A stretch of DNA of 6,363 nt from a bacterium (lineage in GTDB: Bacteria > Actinomycetota > Acidimicrobiia > Acidimicrobiales > Bin134). The position numbers were made by a program, and so were the translations under genes. A model generated the notes under the pieces. The model was not told the origin of the DNA. It searched no databases and saw only the letters and a list, made by a program, of their open reading frames with translations. Location of the stretch: the NCBI GenBank assembly GCA_028820035.1, contig JAPPKI010000381.1, forward strand, positions 1 to 6,363, written 5' to 3'. This document shows, in pieces, positions 4,888-6,363 of the stretch; within the stretch, counting starts at the first letter, position 1; every line of letters starts with the position of its first letter.

Positions 4888-5390
4888 GCCCCTTGGCGGA
4901 ATCCAGCTTTTTGCATGGCAAATGGCATGTCGGGGTCGAGCACTTCTTGGATTTCGATCACGTTGCCGTCGGGGTCGCGCCCGTAAGTTGCCCGCAGTTG
5001 CAGCTTCTCCCCCCTCTCGCCCAGTTCCTCCTTTGTGGGTGGCGGCCGGTGGAAGCGCATTCCGGCGGCCTGTAGCCGCTCGTACTCAGCGTCGATGTCG
5101 GTCACGTTGAGGGCAAAGTGGGTATAGCCGTGGTCGCAAACTGGCCGGTCGGGGTCGGAGGGAGCCCCGATCGGCTCGTGAAACTCGAAGAGTTCAATGA
5201 ACACATTGCCAGCCCGCAATATCAAACTGCTGGCCGCCGAATTCTCCAGCCCAACGATGCTGTCGATGATCTTGTTATCGGTCCACCCCCTCTCATCCAC
5301 CACCTCGAATCCGAGTACCTCGGTGTAGAACTCCCGCATCCGGACCAGGTTCCCGGTGGACAATGCGATGTGATGGACCCCGTTGATCAT
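4884..5390 (-). CDS. VOC (glyoxalase/dioxygenase superfamily) protein
   Basis: 168-aa protein of the vicinal oxygen chelate fold, two paired beta-alpha-beta units holding one metal ion. The first unit starts at INGVHHIALST and continues through FYTEVLGFEVV (21-31). The second starts near YTHFALNVTDID (89-100) and ends at DPDGNVIEIQEV (139-150). Likely metal ligands are H7, E66 (in FIELFEF), H91 and E146, the usual glyoxalase-type positions. All are present, so the enzyme is probably active, but the substrate cannot be read from sequence. The start at ATG 5390 places the domain at residue 1 as usual; the frame is open further to 5522 but without domain sequence. A purine-rich stretch (GGGAAAAAAGAA) precedes the ATG. 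The stop overlaps the convergent gene by four bases. It is divergent from the SnoaL-like gene, with a hairpin in its leader. Confidence 0.88.
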   Translation of the reverse strand: MINGVHHIALSTGNLVRMREFYTEVLGFEVVDERGWTDNKIIDSIVGLENSAASSLILRAGNVFIELFEFHEPIGAPSDPDRPVCDHGYTHFALNVTDIDAEYERLQAAGMRFHRPPPTKEELGERGEKLQLRATYGRDPDGNVIEIQEVLDPDMPFAMQKAGFRQGA

Positions 5391-5401
5391 GGTTCTTTTT
5401 T

Positions 5402-5433
5402 CCCGGTAGCCATACGCGGAGCGTACTGCCGGG
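5402..5433. promoter_or_regulatory. Extended dyad in the VOC/SnoaL divergent promoter region
   Basis: CCCGGTAG (5402-5409) can pair with CTGCCGGG (5426-5433), with one G-T wobble. After a three-base bulge (CCA), TACGC (5413-5417) pairs with GCGTA (5421-5425) around GGA. It ends 12 bases before the VOC start and about 88 bases before the SnoaL-like start. It may be an operator read by both genes or an mRNA leader hairpin of the VOC gene. The remaining intergenic bases (5434-5508) show nothing definite. Confidence 0.4.
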
Positions 5434-5520
5434 CAAGGCCTCACTTCGACAAGCGTCCTGCCCCATTGGACGTGCTGAATTATCTTGGCGCCAGACCACA
5501 AGACCGTCGGAGAGGCCGCC

Positions 5521-5943
5521 ATGTCAGAAGAAATCAGAACCTTGTTGGCCCGCTATTCCGACGCGGTGTGCCGTTTCGACGCCGATCAGTGGGCAGCCAC
5601 TTGGGCCGCCGACGCCGTGTGGGAAATGGGCCCGATGACCAAGACCGGTCGGGGTGAGATCTCCACGTCCTGGCAAGGCATGCTCGCTCGCCTCGACGGC
5701 GTGATCCACGCCTACCTCAACGGCTGGGCCGATCTCGATGAAGAGGCGGGTACCGGTACCGGGCGCTGGTACGTGATCGAGCACTTCAAGCGCCCCGACG
5801 AAGGCCCCATGACTATGTACGGCTACTACGACGACGAATACTGCCAGGAAGAAGGCGAGTGGAAGTTCGCCCGCCGCGCCCTCCACCGCATCTACTACGG
5901 CCCGCCCGACATGTCCGGCGACTTCACCGGCTTCGGCCTCTGA
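5521..5943 (+). CDS. SnoaL-like (NTF2 fold) protein
   Basis: 140-aa protein of the cone-shaped NTF2/SnoaL fold, used by small isomerases, dehydratases and cyclases. The opening helices MSEEIRTLLARYSDAVCRFD and WAATWAADAVWEM (24-36) are typical. So are the central VIHAYLNG (61-68), with H63 in the pocket, and the long C-terminal strands GYYDDEY and WKFARRALHRIYYG (114-127). Length is normal for a single domain. The start is ATG 5521, five bases after GGAGAGG (5509-5515); the frame extends upstream to 5485 without support. It is divergent from the VOC gene and followed after about 41 bases by the hydantoinase-type gene on the same strand, so the two may be co-transcribed. The substrate is unknown. 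Confidence 0.85.
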   Translation: MSEEIRTLLARYSDAVCRFDADQWAATWAADAVWEMGPMTKTGRGEISTSWQGMLARLDGVIHAYLNGWADLDEEAGTGTGRWYVIEHFKRPDEGPMTMYGYYDDEYCQEEGEWKFARRALHRIYYGPPDMSGDFTGFGL

Positions 5944-5984
5944 CCCCTTATCGGCGCTGAGTCGGTCATCGTAGGATGCAGCCC

Positions 5985-6363
5985 ATGGCTGCGGGCAGTG
6001 GATCGGGGTTTCTGGTCGGGGTGGACATTGGAGGTACGTTCACCGACGCAGTGGTGATGACGCCTGACGGTGTGGTGGCGGTGGGGAAGGTGTCCACCAC
6101 CCCCGACGACTTCTCGGTGGGCTTTTTGCCGGGATCGATGCCGCTGCCGCCGAGCTGGGGTTGTCCACCGTTGATCTGCTCGCCCAGACCGACCGCATCG
6201 CGCACGGCACCACGGTGGGGATCAACGCTCTGGTCACCGGGGCGGTGGCCCGCACCGCGCTGATCACCACCAAGGGCCATGCCGATGCCATCCGGGCTAT
6301 GGGCGGGGAGGGCCGCATCCTGGGTGCGTCCATCGAGGAACTGCTGGACTATCGGCTCAGCTC
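5985..6363 (+). pseudogene. Hydantoinase/oxoprolinase A-type subunit, N-terminal part, frameshifted and cut by window end
   Basis: Start of an ATP-dependent hydantoinase/5-oxoprolinase HyuA-type subunit, which opens cyclic amides or related substrates. The actin-like phosphate loop is clear: FLVGVDIGGTFTDAVV in the first frame (about 6009-6056). After GKVSTTPDDFSVGF the frame derails into nonsense-like Pro/Ser-rich sequence. The proper continuation lies one base back, from 6125: FAGIDAAAAELGL, RIAHGTTVGINALVTGA, TALITTKGHADAIRAMGG, open to the window end. One T appears to be missing from the run TTTTT at 6123-6127; with six T the protein would read straight through as GFFAGID. The cause may be a real inactivating mutation, a sequencing or assembly error in a homopolymer, or -1 slippage. 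ATG 5985 has AGGA eight bases upstream; ATG 5976 is an alternative. The full gene would be about 700 codons, most of it outside. Confidence 0.85.

Noticed and set aside
1..6363. Integrase, transposase, tRNA, CRISPR array or replication origin
   Set aside because: No coding motif, cloverleaf, regular short repeat or iteron cluster was seen; the only long repeat is the agmatinase tail.

Overview
The window looks like the chromosome of a high-GC actinobacterium, perhaps an uncultured acidimicrobial lineage. This is inferred from GTG starts, leaderless-looking genes, very high GC in the backbone genes (47 of 60 bases are G/C at 301-360) and the mix of VOC, SnoaL-like, DUF1295 and hydantoinase genes. 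No rRNA, tRNA, CRISPR array, transposase or integrase is visible, so the taxonomy is a guess.

Layout. (1) 1-509: the C-terminal half of an agmatinase-type ureohydrolase, cut by the window start. (2) 493-2226: a lower-GC segment on the minus strand (30/60 G/C at 541-600, 27/60 at 2041-2100). It holds a class II Fic AMP-transferase gene and, upstream of it, a previously unlisted 57-aa basic protein with a consensus Shine-Dalgarno. The segment is bracketed by a direct repeat: the last 79 bp of the agmatinase gene plus 4 bp recur at 2144-2226 with 76 of 83 positions identical. (3) 2285-2970: a strong hairpin, then an NYN-domain (PIN-like) putative ribonuclease gene on the plus strand. (4) 2971-3325: two small dyads, then a 28-codon remnant whose first residues resemble the N terminus of phospholipase-D-like helicases. 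(5) 3326-6363: backbone-like metabolic genes. These are a DUF1295 membrane protein (-), a two-repeat dimeric alpha/beta-barrel protein (+), a VOC/glyoxalase protein (-), an NTF2/SnoaL-like protein (+), and the start of a hydantoinase/oxoprolinase A-type gene (+) with a one-base frameshift in a T tract.

How it fits together. The most interesting reading is that a small toxin- or defence-like cargo (57-aa protein plus Fic) entered at the 3' end of the agmatinase gene. It either supplied a replacement 3' end or left the old one behind, and the diverged tail now lies between the cargo and the NYN gene. The two copies differ mainly at silent positions, so both tails seem to have evolved as functional coding sequence before being brought together. 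The NYN gene and the helicase-like scrap suggest that this locus collects defence-type genes. Both minus-strand cargo genes carry the same octamer GACAATTT 27-43 bases before their starts, a hint of shared control. The metabolic genes on the right are small-molecule enzymes in alternating orientation and need not form one pathway.
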